Shown one piece after another: positions 16,561 through 28,280 of a stretch of 64,000 bases of DNA. The notes under the pieces were generated by a model. The model saw nothing but the letters and a program-made list of their open reading frames with translations. It made no database searches and had not been told where the DNA came from. Source of the stretch: Ovis canadensis (taxonomy: Eukaryota; Chordata; Mammalia; Artiodactyla; Bovidae); NCBI RefSeq assembly GCF_042477335.2, contig NC_091255.1, positions 49,268,501 through 49,332,500 of the forward strand. Reading direction: 5' to 3'. Position 1 is the first letter of the stretch, and the number at the start of each line of letters is the position of its first letter. Position numbers and translations under genes: made by a program.

Positions 16561-18228
16561 TTTTGCCTTTTCATACTGTTCATGGGGTTCTCAAGGCAAG
16601 AATACTGAAGTGGTTTGCCATTCCCTTCTCCAGTGGGCCACGTTTTGTCAGAATTCTTCACTGTGACTCGTCCGTCTTGAATGGCCATACACGGCATGGC
16701 TCATAGTTTCATTGAATTAGATAAGGCTGTGGTCCATGTGATCAGTTTGATTAGTTTTCTGTGACTGTGGTTTTCATTCTGTCTGCCCTCTTGGGTAAGG
16801 ATAAGAGGCTTACAGAAGCTTCCTGGTGGGAGAGACTGACCGTGGGGGAAACTGGGTCTTGTTCTGATGAGTGGGGCTGTGTTCAGTTCAGTTCAGTCAC
16901 TCAGTCGTGTCTAACTCTTTGTGACCCCATGGACTGCAGCACACCAGGCTTCCCTGTCCTTCACCAACTCCCAGAACTTGCTCAAACTCATGTCCATTGA
17001 GTTGATGATGCCATCCAACCATCTCAACCTCTGTCATCCCCTTCTTCTCCTGCCTTCAATCTTTCCCAGCATCAGGGTCTTTTCCAAGGAGTCAGTTCTT
17101 CGCATCAGGTGGCCCAAGTATTGCAGTTTCAGCTTCAGCGTGAGTCCTTCCAATGAATATTCAGGACTCATTTCCTTTAGGATTGACTGGTTTGATCTGT
17201 AATCCAGTTTTCTGTGGATGGGTGGGGCTGCCTTCCCTTCCTGTTGTTTGACCTGAGACCAAACTATGGTGGAGGTAGTGAAGATAATGGTGACCTCCTT
17301 TGAAAGGTCCTGTGTGTGCACTGCTGGACTCAGTGCCCCCAATACTGCGGCAGGCCACCACTGACCCACGCCTCCACCAGAGACTCCTGCATGCTCACAG
17401 GCAAGTCTGGGTCAGTCTCTTGTGGGGTCACTGCTCCCAGATTGCCAGGAGAAGTAACAATAACCTCAGATATGCAGATGCCACCACCCTTATGACAGAA
17501 AGCAAAGAAGAATGAAAGAGCCTCTTGATGAAAGTGAAAGAGGAGAGGGAAAAAGTTGGCTTAAAACTCAACATTCAGAAAACTAAGATCATGGCATCCG
17601 GTCCCATCACTTCATGGCAAATCGATGGGGAAACAATGGAAACAGTTACAGACTATTTTCTTGGGCTCCAAAATCACTGCAGCTGGTGGCTGCAGCTGTG
17701 AGATTAAAAGATGCTTGCTCCTTGGAAGAAAAGCTATGACCAACCTAGAAAGCATATTAAAAAGCAGAGACATTACTTTGCTGACAAAGATTCGTCTAGT
17801 CAAAGATATGGTTTTTCCGATAGTCATGTATGGATGTGACAGTTGGACATAAAGAAAGCTGAGCACCAAAGAATTGATGCTTTTGAACTGCAGTGTTGGA
17901 GAAGACTCCTGAGAGTCTCTTGGACTGCAAGGAGATCAAACTAGTCCATCCTAAAGGAAATCAGTCCTGAATATTCATTGGAAGGACTCATGACCAAGCT
18001 GAAACTCCAACACTTTGGCCACCTGATGCAAAGAACTGACTCATTGGAAAAGACCCTGATGCTGGAAAAGATTGAAGGCAGGAGGAGAAGGGGATGAGAT
18101 GGTTGGATGGCATCACTGACTCGATGGATGTGAGTGTGAACAAGCTCTGGGAGTTGATGATGGCGTGCTGCGATTCATGGGGTCGCAAAGAGTCTGACAT
18201 GACTGAGTGACTGAACTGAACTGAACTG
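16561..18228 (+). mobile_element. BovB LINE with 5' inversion and nested BovB piece
   Basis: The right part (17441-18228) is sense BovB from the reverse transcriptase YAD region to the GAACT terminal repeats. The left part (16561-16873 and 17198-17440) is BovB 5' leader in antisense, interrupted by an antisense BovB 3' end (16874-17197). TGGTAATATC flanks the whole at 16548 and 18230 approximately. The structure fits twin priming followed by a later nested insertion. Non-coding. Confidence 0.75.
16874..17197 (-). mobile_element. BovB 3' end nested in an older BovB
   Basis: Antisense 3' end, starting with TTCAGTTCAGTCACTCAGTC and ending at GGATTGACTGGTTTGATC. It lies within the inverted 5' leader of the surrounding BovB and is an inverted match to 17930-18228. 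Confidence 0.85.
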
Positions 18229-18330
18229 ATGGTAATATCTTATGAACAATGGGACAAAATGGCAACCAGGATATTGACACTGATGCAGTCAAGGTACAGG
18301 GCATTTCCATCACCACAAGGTTCTCTCCTG
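18229..18330 (-). mobile_element. Old L1 fragment, right part
   Basis: Resumes with TGGTAATATCTTATGAACAA and includes CATTTCCATCACCACAAGG, as in old mammalian L1 3' regions. Confidence 0.55.
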
Positions 18331-18502
18331 TCATCCAGGGCCTTTTCGGAGTGTTGGCTCTGGGCAGTGTGCTGGGTACCAGGAGGGGTGCAGAAAGAAA
18401 ACAGATACTGATCCTGTTGAAATTACTTCAGTTCGAAATACTAAGTGGGAAGTGCCACGGAAAGGCATCTTGGAAGAGGGAGTAATTACTTTTTGCTGAT
18501 AT

Positions 18503-18948
18503 CAGAGAAAATAAACACAAATGAAAAATGAGAGACTTAATTCTCCTTCTTGAAAATAAGGAAAGAGATACCTCCCCCATCTCTCTTTTCTTGAAACAAT
18601 TGCTTTAGAAATCTTGTAGATTCTTTCTCTGTCTCTTCAAAACATAAGTGCATATTTTAAAAAGGTCAATAAACCATTGGCCAGCTATATGACTCAGGGA
18701 TGTTTTCCTCATGTTCCTCAAAGGAACCATACTTTGGAATGTAAACATCCAAGGAAAGCAGCACCCCGGTCTTCTAGTTCCTGAGGGAAGGAAGGAGCCT
18801 CTCTCCAAAACTACCTCCTATTACAAGATATGTACTTGCCCTCTATTTGAAGCCTATTAGTGAACACAGATAGTAACCCCAATCACTAGGTAAAGTCACC
18901 CGAATTACTAGGTGAACTATGCGTGACAAATGATGACGTCAGGTCCTC
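18503..18948 (-). repeat. Unclassified repeat, copy 2 of an inverted pair
   Basis: Reverse complement of the repeat at 12155-12570. See that entry. Confidence 0.7.
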
Positions 18949-19193
18949 TTATTTGAGGATGGGTTTATCTTGAAAAGAAAGATGTAGTGGATTTTAACTG
19001 CTTGGCTATAAAAGGGTAAGAGATCCTTCTGTCTGTGATTTTCTTAGTGGATTGAATGAAATGTCCATCACATTCTGGTTTAATGCTTATTCAATGCAAA
19101 AATGTCTTCTTTCTCTACTACCTTTGTGGAGAGGCTTTCTGAATGAGGAGAATATTTTATTTTTAATTGTATTTCCCCAACAAGTTCCAGTGA

Positions 19194-19400
19194 GTTTCCC
19201 TGGTAGCTCAGATGGTAAAGAATATGCCTGCAGTGGAGACCTGGTTTGATCCCTGGGTCCGATCCCTGGGTCAGGAAGATCCCCTGGAGAAGGGCTTAGA
19301 AATCCACTCCAATATTTTTGCCTGGAAAGTTCTATGGACAGAGGAGCCTGGTGGGCTATAGTCCATGAGGTCACAAAGAATTGGACACTTCTGAGTGACT
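19194..19400 (+). mobile_element. Bov-tA SINE
   Basis: Sense copy from the tRNA-like head (TTTCCCTGGTAGCTCAGATG) to GAGTGACTAACAC, with a local duplication of GATCCCTGGGTC, followed by an AC repeat. Confidence 0.92.
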
Positions 19401-19428
19401 AACACACACACACACACACACACACACT
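19400..19428. repeat. (AC)n microsatellite
   Basis: Dinucleotide tail of the preceding SINE. Confidence 0.95.
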
Positions 19429-19589
19429 AAGCTTCAAAAAGCAGCTAGTGTCTGATCCTGGCTTTGAAAGACAGCCTACATGTTACAGACAATCTATTTT
19501 AAACTATCTAACATTTCCTATTTGTAATTTAGCCCACACATAGGACCCTGATTTAGGCAGGTGGCAATGGAGGCTTTGACTTGCACTTA

Positions 19590-20250
19590 AAAAAAATTAA
19601 TCGAGGGGAAATTCACGTAACATAAAATTAACCTTTAAAAAATGTACAGGACTTCCTGGTGGGGCAGTGGTTAAGAATCCTCCTGCCAATACAGGGGACA
19701 CGGGTTAGATTCCATGTCCTGGTTCAGGGAGGTTACACATGGCCACAGAGCAACTAAGCCCTCGTGTGGCAACTTCTGAAGCCTGCACATCTTGGAGCCT
19801 TGCTCTGCCCGAATCAAGAGAAGCCATTGCAATGAGAAGCTGCACACTGAAACTAGAGAAAAGCCAGTGCAACAGTTAAGACCCCCTGCAGCCAAAAATA
19901 AATCAGTAATAAAACTGTTACAGGTCATTCAGCACATTCACAGTGCTGGGTAACCAGCACATCCATCTAGTTCCAAAGCATTTTCAGAAGAAAAACCGTA
20001 CCCATTAAGCAATCACTCCCCATTCCTCGACCCCCCAGCCTATGTAACCATCAATTTGCTTTCTGTCTTTATGAAGAGCAGCACTAATCATAATACCCCC
20101 CAAATGGAAATAACTCAAGCTTTCATCAACAGATGAGTGAGCAAACTGTGGTATATCCACTCAATGGAATATTCAGCCACAATAAGGAATGAAGCACTGA
20201 TACATGATACAACATGGATGAGCCTTGAAAACATCATACACAATCAAAGG
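19590..20250 (+). mobile_element. Old L1 3' fragment split by a CHR SINE
   Basis: Pieces 19590-19646 (TTCACGTAACATAAAATTAA) and 19920-20250 (CACATCCATCTAGTTCCAAA, ATATTCAGCCACAATAAGG) read as one old L1 3' end. Confidence 0.65.
19648..19918 (+). mobile_element. CHR-type SINE
   Basis: Sense copy from GGACTTCCTGGTGGGGCAGT through GCAACTAAGCCC to the A-rich end AGCCAAAAATAAATCAG. Confidence 0.88.
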
Positions 20251-20259
20251 ACACCTACT

Positions 20260-22037
20260 GTCTGTATTAAACATCCAGAACTGGTTAAAAAAAATTTTTT
20301 TTGGAAGGAACGTTTTAACACATATGGAAAGACATTATACACTAGACTTTGAGCTCTTACCGCAGATGATGTGGCCTTCATGTGAAGTGGTAATTGGTAG
20401 CAGCAAAGAGGGAGAGGTGGCAGGTAGAAAAATCAGAGGGTGGCTGATGGTAGGGGACACAAAAGTTTACAGAAATTCCTCTGTTTGACATTGAACATCC
20501 ATCTTGCCTAAGCAAGCTGTGTCTCTGTATAAACCTTCTCTGACATTAGTGCTGGTTGCGTCCTAGTTCTGGATATATGCCTTGCATCACTATTATGGTT
20601 GTAATTGTCTAGTCCTCACAATTGAGCGTGTGTTTCAGATGCCTTGAATGCAGGGCTCAGCTTTACTTTTCCTCTTTTGTTGTCTCCAGCAGCTTTCCCA
20701 GGACAGATTGTGTGGGCAGCAGGAAAAGTGTGGATCACATGCAGAGGTACAACATAGCTCTTATTGGTAACCCAGATTTGTATATCTTTGGATATTATTT
20801 TGGCTTATTGGTCTTCACATAATAGCTTGAATTACTGAGTGCTGTTTTCAGGCTTAAATGTACTCGCACTGCACAAACTGGCTAAATGAACATGCCTGCT
20901 CCAGAAGCAAGCTCTCAGTGTCCTGTGTCTCCCTCTGCCTTCTTACTTCCCCTTGGTGCTTATCACTGCCTTAGTTCCTCGCTGTCATGACAGAGTCCTC
21001 CGACTTTTTCTGGGCTGGACTCTGCTCCCTGCGAGCTGCTATCAGACGCATCTGTTTCTGTCCGTACCTTCCTTCTCTTCTTCCCTTGCTTTCAATTTTC
21101 CAGTCCAGTTTCTGAGTGTCTGAGCCCCCTTGGCTTCTTGGCACTGTTGTATAGCTTTGAAGGATGCAGTGTACGTGGCTGGCAGTATGGTAGATCGTAT
21201 TTATACGTGGATCCCTTTTTAAGTAAGTTTATATATAAAAACCTGAGTCTCAGGAGTGGTACATTTAGGCTGTTTATAAAAAGATATTTTACAAAAGAAA
21301 TTTTTAGCTGTACAGTTTTTTTGTTTTTTTAAAGGATATTTCCCCACAGGCTTGGAAGAGGTAAACTCTGGCTATTAAATAAATGGAATGTTCATTGCAA
21401 GGCTCAGGTTTGTTTTGACTTTCTTATTGTATAACTAGGAGGGGAGTTGCTCCCTTAGGGATTACTGTTGTCTGTTTAGGACTGAATGATAATCTTTTCC
21501 TCTTGGGCGTGGGGCTGTGTTCTGATTAAAGACATGAATACAGGATACTGGCAGTTTTTGGTATAATGCGACTTAATTACACCTCTAAATTGTATCATTT
21601 TACATGAATATAATGCTTCTACTTCTGTGAACAATTTTGCATGTTTGGAGGAAATAGTGGAGTCTCTAGATTTTAACCTTGAAAAATCATTATCTTTGAA
21701 ACCTCTTCAAGCAGCCACAAGACTAACTACCCATGTCTTGAAAGAGATGTTCATTGAACTGAGCAATGTTTGAAAATTATTTTCTATTCTCTTTGATAAA
21801 TTCTCAGTGTTAATCTCAAAGATTGACTAAAACAGAATCCACTCTGTTTTCAACTGTATACTCTTATATGATACTATTGATGGTTTAGCTGTGCTACCTT
21901 TTTACTTTTAACTATAACTTGGTATATAGTTAATAATAATTTCTGAGCTGTCTTTGTAAGATAATCTGGTATTAGGTGAAAGTGTTCAAGAATCATTTTC
22001 TGATTTGTGCTTAACACAATGGTTGATTTCTTTTTAA
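20260..22037. other. Intergenic, no gene seen
   Basis: Unique-looking sequence; includes duplication copy A (21682-21960). No splice-flanked exon was recognised. Confidence 0.55.
21682..21960 (+). repeat. Diverged direct duplication, copy A
   Basis: Shares AAAAATCATTATCTTTGAAA, CTTGAAAGAGATGTTCA and TTTTCAACTGTAT in the same order with 22824-23090. Roughly two thirds identical by eye. Confidence 0.7.
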
Positions 22038-22321
22038 AGATTTATTTGTTTTTATTTTTGGCTGTGCTGCGTCTTCATTGCTGTGAGGGCTTTCTCTAGT
22101 TGCTGACGGTGGGGGCCACTCTCTAGCTGTGGTGTATGGGCTTCTTGTTGCTGTGGCTTCTCCTGGTGCAGAGCTCAGGATCTAGGCACATGAGCCCAGC
22201 AGCTGTGGCCCATGGGCTTAGTTGCCTTGTGGTATGTGGGATCTTCCTGGACCAGGGATCGAACCCATGTCCCTGCATTGGCAAGAGGATTCTTAAGCAC
22301 TGGCCCACTATGGAAACCCAG
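22038..22321 (-). mobile_element. CHR-type SINE
   Basis: Antisense copy beginning with the T-rich end (TTTTTGGCTGTGCTGCGTC) and ending GGCCCACTATGGAAACCC. Confidence 0.88.
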
Positions 22322-22459
22322 TTATTTCTGGAAGACTGTAGTCTGCAATACTGTTTGTGGTATTTGTGAACATTTGAAGATATCCTTTTCCTTTTTTTTT
22401 TGGCCTCTCAATTTGACTTTTATTTCTCTTCTGGTTCTTACACCAGTGGTGCATTCAGT

Positions 22460-22477
22460 AAAAAAAAAAAAAAAAAA
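22460..22477. repeat. A18 homopolymer
   Basis: Pure adenine run with no clear SINE attached. Confidence 0.95.
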
Positions 22478-22823
22478 GTTTCAGTACATTTAAAGATATC
22501 TTTTCACTTAAAATACAAACCATTACATTGGGAAATTAATATACTTTCTGAAAATTTGTCCAGCCTATATGAAAACAAATTGTCGGTTGGACAAGAATAG
22601 TTGCCTTTTAGTGATTCCATGTTCTGCTGCACCTCTTAGAAATATTTCCACACTGTTGCCCTCAGAAAATTCATTATACTAATCCATTAAGCTTTAACTC
22701 CTTTGGAATCATTTTTTCAAATGTCTCATCTTCCCAGAAGCTCACTTCATCTATAATTTCTGACCCCAGCAGTGAAATTGGATGACATGTGGACCTACAA
22801 GTACCACAAGCCCAGTTACCCAC

Positions 22824-23090
22824 AAAAATCATTATCTTTGAAACTTCTCCAGGTTGTTAGAAAACCGATGACTTTTGCCTTGAAAGAGATGTTCACTGAG
22901 GTCAGCACTGATTGAGAATTAGCAAATGTGCTCAGTTCTCTTTTGAGAATCCGAAATGTTAATCTTTTAGGATTAACTGTGATCTTTTTTCAACTGTATG
23001 ATACGTTTAATAGTTTACCTTATTACTGTACTTGCCTATTCTGAACAGTCAGTAACTGTTTTTTGAGTTGAGTCGAACACCTACAAGACA
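22824..23090 (+). repeat. Diverged direct duplication, copy B
   Basis: Second copy of the block at 21682-21960, same orientation, 1.14 kb away. Confidence 0.7.
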
Positions 23091-25145
23091 GACATGGTTC
23101 CATTCTGAATGTGTGTTTAAATATGTGACTCACATCCAGAAAGGACCTCTCTCTTGTGGTTCTTGAGTTGAGATATTTCATACCTCCAAATATATTTAGC
23201 TCTGAATTTCTAGAGTTGTGTGAGTTGTACAGTGATTCTTAAAATGTACTCTACAAATTTGACTGTTTATCACTTGGTTAGGATTTTTGCAGTACATGAT
23301 AAATTTTGCATAACAATGAAAACACAGTTGTCTTTCGTGCTCTATGGATTTATCTCAGTGTGACTTGTAGGCAGTGTCCATTTGTATCTCTGGTTTTCTA
23401 TTGGATATTTCCAGTTGGGCATTCCATTGTTACATCAAATTCAGTTTAAATACAACTTTCTCTATTATCTCTTCTTGCTCTTCCTCTCAACTTCCCAATT
23501 TTTATTTTACCTGGAAAACTAAAAGTTTTTGCTTACGCTCTTTTAGCTCTTTAAAGTCTAATAACTGACTAAATCCCAACTTTCAGATTCTTTACTACTC
23601 CCAGGATCATCTCCATTCAGAAAAATTTCAATTGATCCTTGAGTTGCTATAGTAACATGCTCACTTTTTCTCTAGTTTCTGTCCCCACCACTCCAAACCA
23701 TCTTGCATACAGAGGTCATATTAATTTCCTTCTTCAAACCTTGAGAGGTTACTCCTAAGCCTAAAGCTTCTAAGAGTTCCTTGTGAAATTTAAGATTAGT
23801 GTCTTCTCAGAGATGCTCTTAAGACTCTCCTGATTTGATGTATGCTGTATTCTGTCGTTCTGGTGAATTCTTCACTCTGCTGGATTCAGCGTCATAGTCC
23901 CATATAAATAATGGTCAGTCCCATTGCTTTTCCTTCATTCATACTGGCTTCAAGTCTGCCTATTCAAATCTTTCCTTCAAAATTCAAGCCCTGTAGCTTT
24001 ATTGAACTTAAAAACATTGTTGAGTAGATAAAAAGCAATAATTATAAACTATGTACAAAATATTGGGAAAAATAATACAACAGATACCCATGAACCACAC
24101 TCACGTTAGGAATGAGACGTTGTCATTACCAGCGTCACTGAGCCTCTTGCGTGCCTCTTCTTCCTGCCCCTGAATTTTGTGTTTTTATTTTATTTGCTCT
24201 TCTTTTTAGTTTCACCTCTTTTGATGGCATCACTAAACCATACATCATTTCATAGTGGTACATGTTTTTCAACTTTACATAAATAGAATAATTCCTCCTT
24301 ATGCAGCATTAATTAGGTAATGATTCTTTGAACGTGAAACATTCTTGTAAATAATGACCTTCTATAGTGTATTCAGCTAAAGTGATCTTTCACTTTTAGG
24401 ATTTCATTTATTTCTAAACAGAAAAATACTCTTCATAACTGGTGACTCCAGTATGAAAATAAGTATGGCCTCACGTAGTGCTTCTCTCATTGGCTTGTGT
24501 TTCCCTTGCGCCCAATAAAATAACCATGTCTTACTTTTGTCTGAAGCCTTTGGCTACTAGTTTTACATTGTCAGTCTGTAGAGGGAATACGGTGTTGTTA
24601 ACAGTTGCATCTGATAGGTGGGGAAGCAGGACCCCCAGAAGTTGTGTTTGTTACACTCGCTTTCTGAACTTCTGTGCACTGATATTTAGCAATGCCAATT
24701 TCAGGGTCTTCAAAGAAATTATATATATATATGATTCTCTGAAGACAAATACATTAGATAGTTGATGAAATATTTCTTTACAGCATTTATCTATTATTTT
24801 GAGAAGGAAAAAGTTGTATGCAATTTGCTTAGTCTACTTTTATTGAAACATTTGGAAACATTTCTATAGCTCTTTCCATAAAATGAACTATATAAAAGTG
24901 AACAAATTAGAAAAAAAAAGCTAACATAGTTAAGAGGTAGATTTTGTTGCTTGTTGAATTCCTTAAACTGGTTAAATTGAGAAATATATAGGTTATGTGT
25001 AAGATGTTCCCAATCTTTTAATATTTTGTTATTTTTTAGTGTAGTTCTTTCATCCAGCAGTAGCAAATTCTCTTACCTTGTTTTGAAATTCCTCAATTAT
25101 CTGATTAATACTTCTTGTAGAACTGTTTTACTTCTTTCTCCCTTT
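23091..25145. other. Intergenic with L2 remnant
   Basis: An L2-like stretch lies at about 23580-24000. The rest is AT-rich and holds no recognisable gene. TA repeat at 24720-24732. Confidence 0.5.
23580..24000 (-). repeat. L2-like LINE fragment
   Basis: Contains TGCTCACTTTTTCTC, CCTTCTTCAAACCTTGAGAG and TTCAAATCTTTCCTTCAAAA, typical of antisense L2 3' sequence. Diverged. Confidence 0.5.
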
Positions 25146-25252
25146 TTTTGGCCATGTCATGTGTTTTGAGGGATCTTACTTCTCCGACCAGGGCCCAGAC
25201 TCTTGGCAGTGGAACTGTGGAGTCCTAACCACTGAACTGCGAGGTAATTCCC
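25146..25252 (-). mobile_element. Short CHR-type SINE
   Basis: Antisense, from TTTTTTGGCCATGTCATGTG to CCACTGAACTGCGAGGTAAT. Confidence 0.75.
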
Positions 25253-26500
25253 ATGTAGTCCTGTTTTTCTCCTGGACCATCAGCCCCAGATCCAAAATTT
25301 TGTATACAATGCTACGATTTTATATTCAAGTGTACGTTTGCCTGCTCCAGAGTCCCACCTGGACTAGGGAAACTGTGAGATGGACATTTAGATTTCTCTA
25401 AATGTTGTTGTTCCCTCATTTACTCCCCAGTTGGCACTCCTGAAGTTGGTGGGAAAAGCTCCCAAGAAGCCACTTAAGCCACATTTTCCCCTACAATTCT
25501 TCTTTTCCCTTGAAGAGAGTCTAATTGCCATACACTTGATTTTTGGGCAATGTGTGACACAAAGAAAGGCTTCAACACTGCAAAACCCAATGTTTCAAGG
25601 GAGTGTTGAGAGAGTTATCAATTAGTAACTCCTATTATAGTGGATAAAGTGGATGTTTCATCTCTGATGGAATTACCATAAGGATTTTTAATGACATCTA
25701 CAATATTAAATTATTGTTTTGGTAATTATTTGTTAAACTCCATAGAGTTTATTTACTTAAAAGTACAGAAAATACCTTCAGATATCTATTATCTAACATC
25801 GGAGAAGTGGAGCTGAGAATATTTACATGATATCAACTTAGTTAAACTTGTATTTTCCCTTATGAATTTCTGCCCTCATGCATTTTTTTATGACTGTGAT
25901 TATTGTACTTTATTTTGCTTTGGAATTGTGTGATAAGTGCTATCTTTTCAGATGAAGTTATTTGAAATCAACTTATAGGGATTTCTGGTGAAGGAATAGA
26001 AAGTGGCCGATCCTTAGCTTATGCACCCTGTACAGTATGTAAAAATAAAACATAGGAAGAGAAAAGGGTCTAATTCATTTTAATATTCTCTTGTTATGTT
26101 TTTCTTAAATTTTGTCTATTGTACAAAAATAAAATGTGAAGTTTCAAAATTTTCTTGAAGCCTGCCTAGGACTTCTGAAGCGATTAATGCTGATTTTGTG
26201 TTCTTGTTTTATTAAAGTTTAAGACCCTCAAATAATTAAAGTGGAATAGAGGAACTGATACAATATAGTGTACTGAGTTAGTATTAAACAGCAAGCTTGT
26301 AAGTTTCTCCAGGTTCTTATAAACCTCTGCAGTGGCTGCTTCTTGTTTCTTCTGCAGTTAAATCGTTCTATGCAGATCCTGAATTGTAGCGGAAAAACTC
26401 GACTTGGAGATAATAACCATGACATGCGGCACTTCCAGCCCCCTGCCAATTTCTTACTAACATAGGGAAGCCCCTTCCCCCATGACTTCCATATTACAAA
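25253..26500. other. Intergenic, no feature seen
   Basis: AT-rich, no coding or clear repeat signal. Confidence 0.5.
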
Positions 26501-26633
26501 GATCCCCTGGAGAAGGAAATGGCAACCCACTCCAGTACTCTTGCCTAGGGAATCCCATGGACAGAGCAGCCTGGTAGGCTACAGTCCACGGGGTCTTAAA
26601 GAGTCGGACACGACTGAGCGACTTCACTTTCAC
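26500..26633 (+). mobile_element. Bov-tA / Bov-A fragment
   Basis: Sense copy lacking the tRNA head: GATCCCCTGGAGAAGGAAAT to GAGCGACTTCACTTTCAC. Confidence 0.9.
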
Positions 26634-26669
26634 TATTGTTCACGTATCTATCTATCATCTGTCTTTTTT

Positions 26670-26970
26670 TCCAGGTTTTTAGTTGATTTACAATGTTGTG
26701 TTAATTTCTGCTGTACAGCAAAGTGATTCAGTTATACATATATGCACATTCTTTTTTCACATTCGTTTCAATTATGGTTTACCATAGGATATTGAATGGA
26801 GTTCCCTGTGTGTACAGTAGGACCTTGCTGTTTATTCATTCTTTATACATAATAATTTGCATTTGCTAACCTCAAACTCTCAATTCATCGCTCTCCAACC
26901 TGCCTCTCCCCGTCGGCAACCACAAGTCGATTCTCTACGTCTGAGTCTGTTTCTGTTTTGTATGTAGTCT
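26670..26970 (-). mobile_element. L1 3' UTR fragment
   Basis: Antisense; includes TTCTGCTGTACAGCAAAGTG, GTTCCCTGTGTGTACAGTAG and GAGTCTGTTTCTGTTTTG. Confidence 0.82.
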
Positions 26971-28015
26971 ATCTATCTTTAATGAAAGCTGTCTCACTAG
27001 AAGGACAATATTTTTGGTCAATAACCTTAGTGTTGCTTGATGTTCTCTCTCTGCGTGGTCTTGGCTTCACTGTACTTAAGGTGGAATCTGAGCCTGTTCC
27101 TGTGTCTTCGAACATCCCAGTCATCAAGTGAACATCCCTTAAAACTTCTGTTAAAGTAGAAACAGTTGCACACAGAATAAAGTCCTTAAATGGCATATTT
27201 AGGAAACACAGATGTCAAGCTGATAGCTATTATTGGCCTGTGTGGGGCCATGTGGGTGATGATAACTACATTTTTAGGTTTCATGATTGTTACTTTTCTT
27301 CTAAATGATCCCAAATATATGTAATATGTTGAGTGAGAGACATGAAAGTATATTACAAAGTCTTTCAGGCTGAAAGGATGATGCCCAATAAATTAGATTT
27401 TGTAAAATAAGTGAAGTCTTAAAAGTGAAGTTTTGTAAGTTAAAGACACAAAGAGAACAAAACATCAGGTGAAGGATACAGTTTCTCTGCAGAAGTTCCC
27501 CCTCAACAGACTAGTGGCTGCTACTGAGACTACATACAGTAAAAGAATCAGAGTCCAGGGGCCATTCTCCCTCTGCTCTTGAACCAGGTGTTTAGTTCTG
27601 GGTGCTGTATTTTAAGCTACTGATTAACTGCAAATATGTCCATTATGTCAATAACACGTGATCCAGATAATGAAGAGTGAATGAATGAAACAATGTCAGA
27701 TGAAACTGGAATTTTTGTTTAGAAAAAAGAGAAGATACACAGCCTATAAAAGACTGCTCCCAAAGCCTGAGCCAGGATCAAATTGCTGGAAGTTACATAG
27801 GGAGATAAGCCTGGCTTAACAAGGAAAACTTTTCTAACATTACATCTGTTCTTAAATTGGATGACCTGCTTTACCAAGTCAGGAACTTTCCAAGCTCTGG
27901 GCAACCTTCAGCTGGAGGCTAGAGGCCTAGAATCATCTTTCAGGAAGAATTTCTGTTTTGGGTTTGAGATTGAAATCAAAGTCACTATCCAACTCTTTAA
28001 AAATGTGTGATATTT
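26971..28015. other. Intergenic, no feature seen
   Basis: No recognised exon or repeat. Confidence 0.5.
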
Positions 28016-28076
28016 TTTTAATTGAAGCATAGTTAATTTACAATGTTGTGCGAGATTCTAGTGTACAGCAAAGTGG
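28016..28076 (-). mobile_element. L1 3' UTR fragment, short
   Basis: TTACAATGTTGTGCGAG and GTGTACAGCAAAGTGG show the start of the same antisense L1 3' end as at 26670. A Bov-tA follows at once. Confidence 0.7.
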
Positions 28077-28078
28077 TT

Positions 28079-28276
28079 TGTGCTCAGTTGCTCAGTCATG
28101 TCTGGGACCCTATGGACTGTGGTCTGCCTGGCTCCTCTGTCCATGAAATTTTCCAGGCAAGAATACTGGAGTGGGTTGCCATTTCCTTCTGCAGGAGATC
28201 TTCCTGACCCAGGTATTGAACCCGTGTGTCCTGCATTGGCAGGCAGATTCTTTACTACTGAGCCACCTGGGAAACC
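28079..28276 (-). mobile_element. Bov-tA SINE
   Basis: Antisense copy, GTGCTCAGTTGCTCAGTCAT to CTGAGCCACCTGGGAAACCC. Confidence 0.92.
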
Positions 28277-28280
28277 CATG

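Noticed and set aside
24720..24732. TATATATATATA as a promoter
   Set aside because: Simple TA repeat with no gene downstream on either strand.
26969..27196. 75-codon minus-strand open frame sharing IKDR with the one at 35094
   Set aside because: The shared residues are too few to mean common origin; no other similarity seen.
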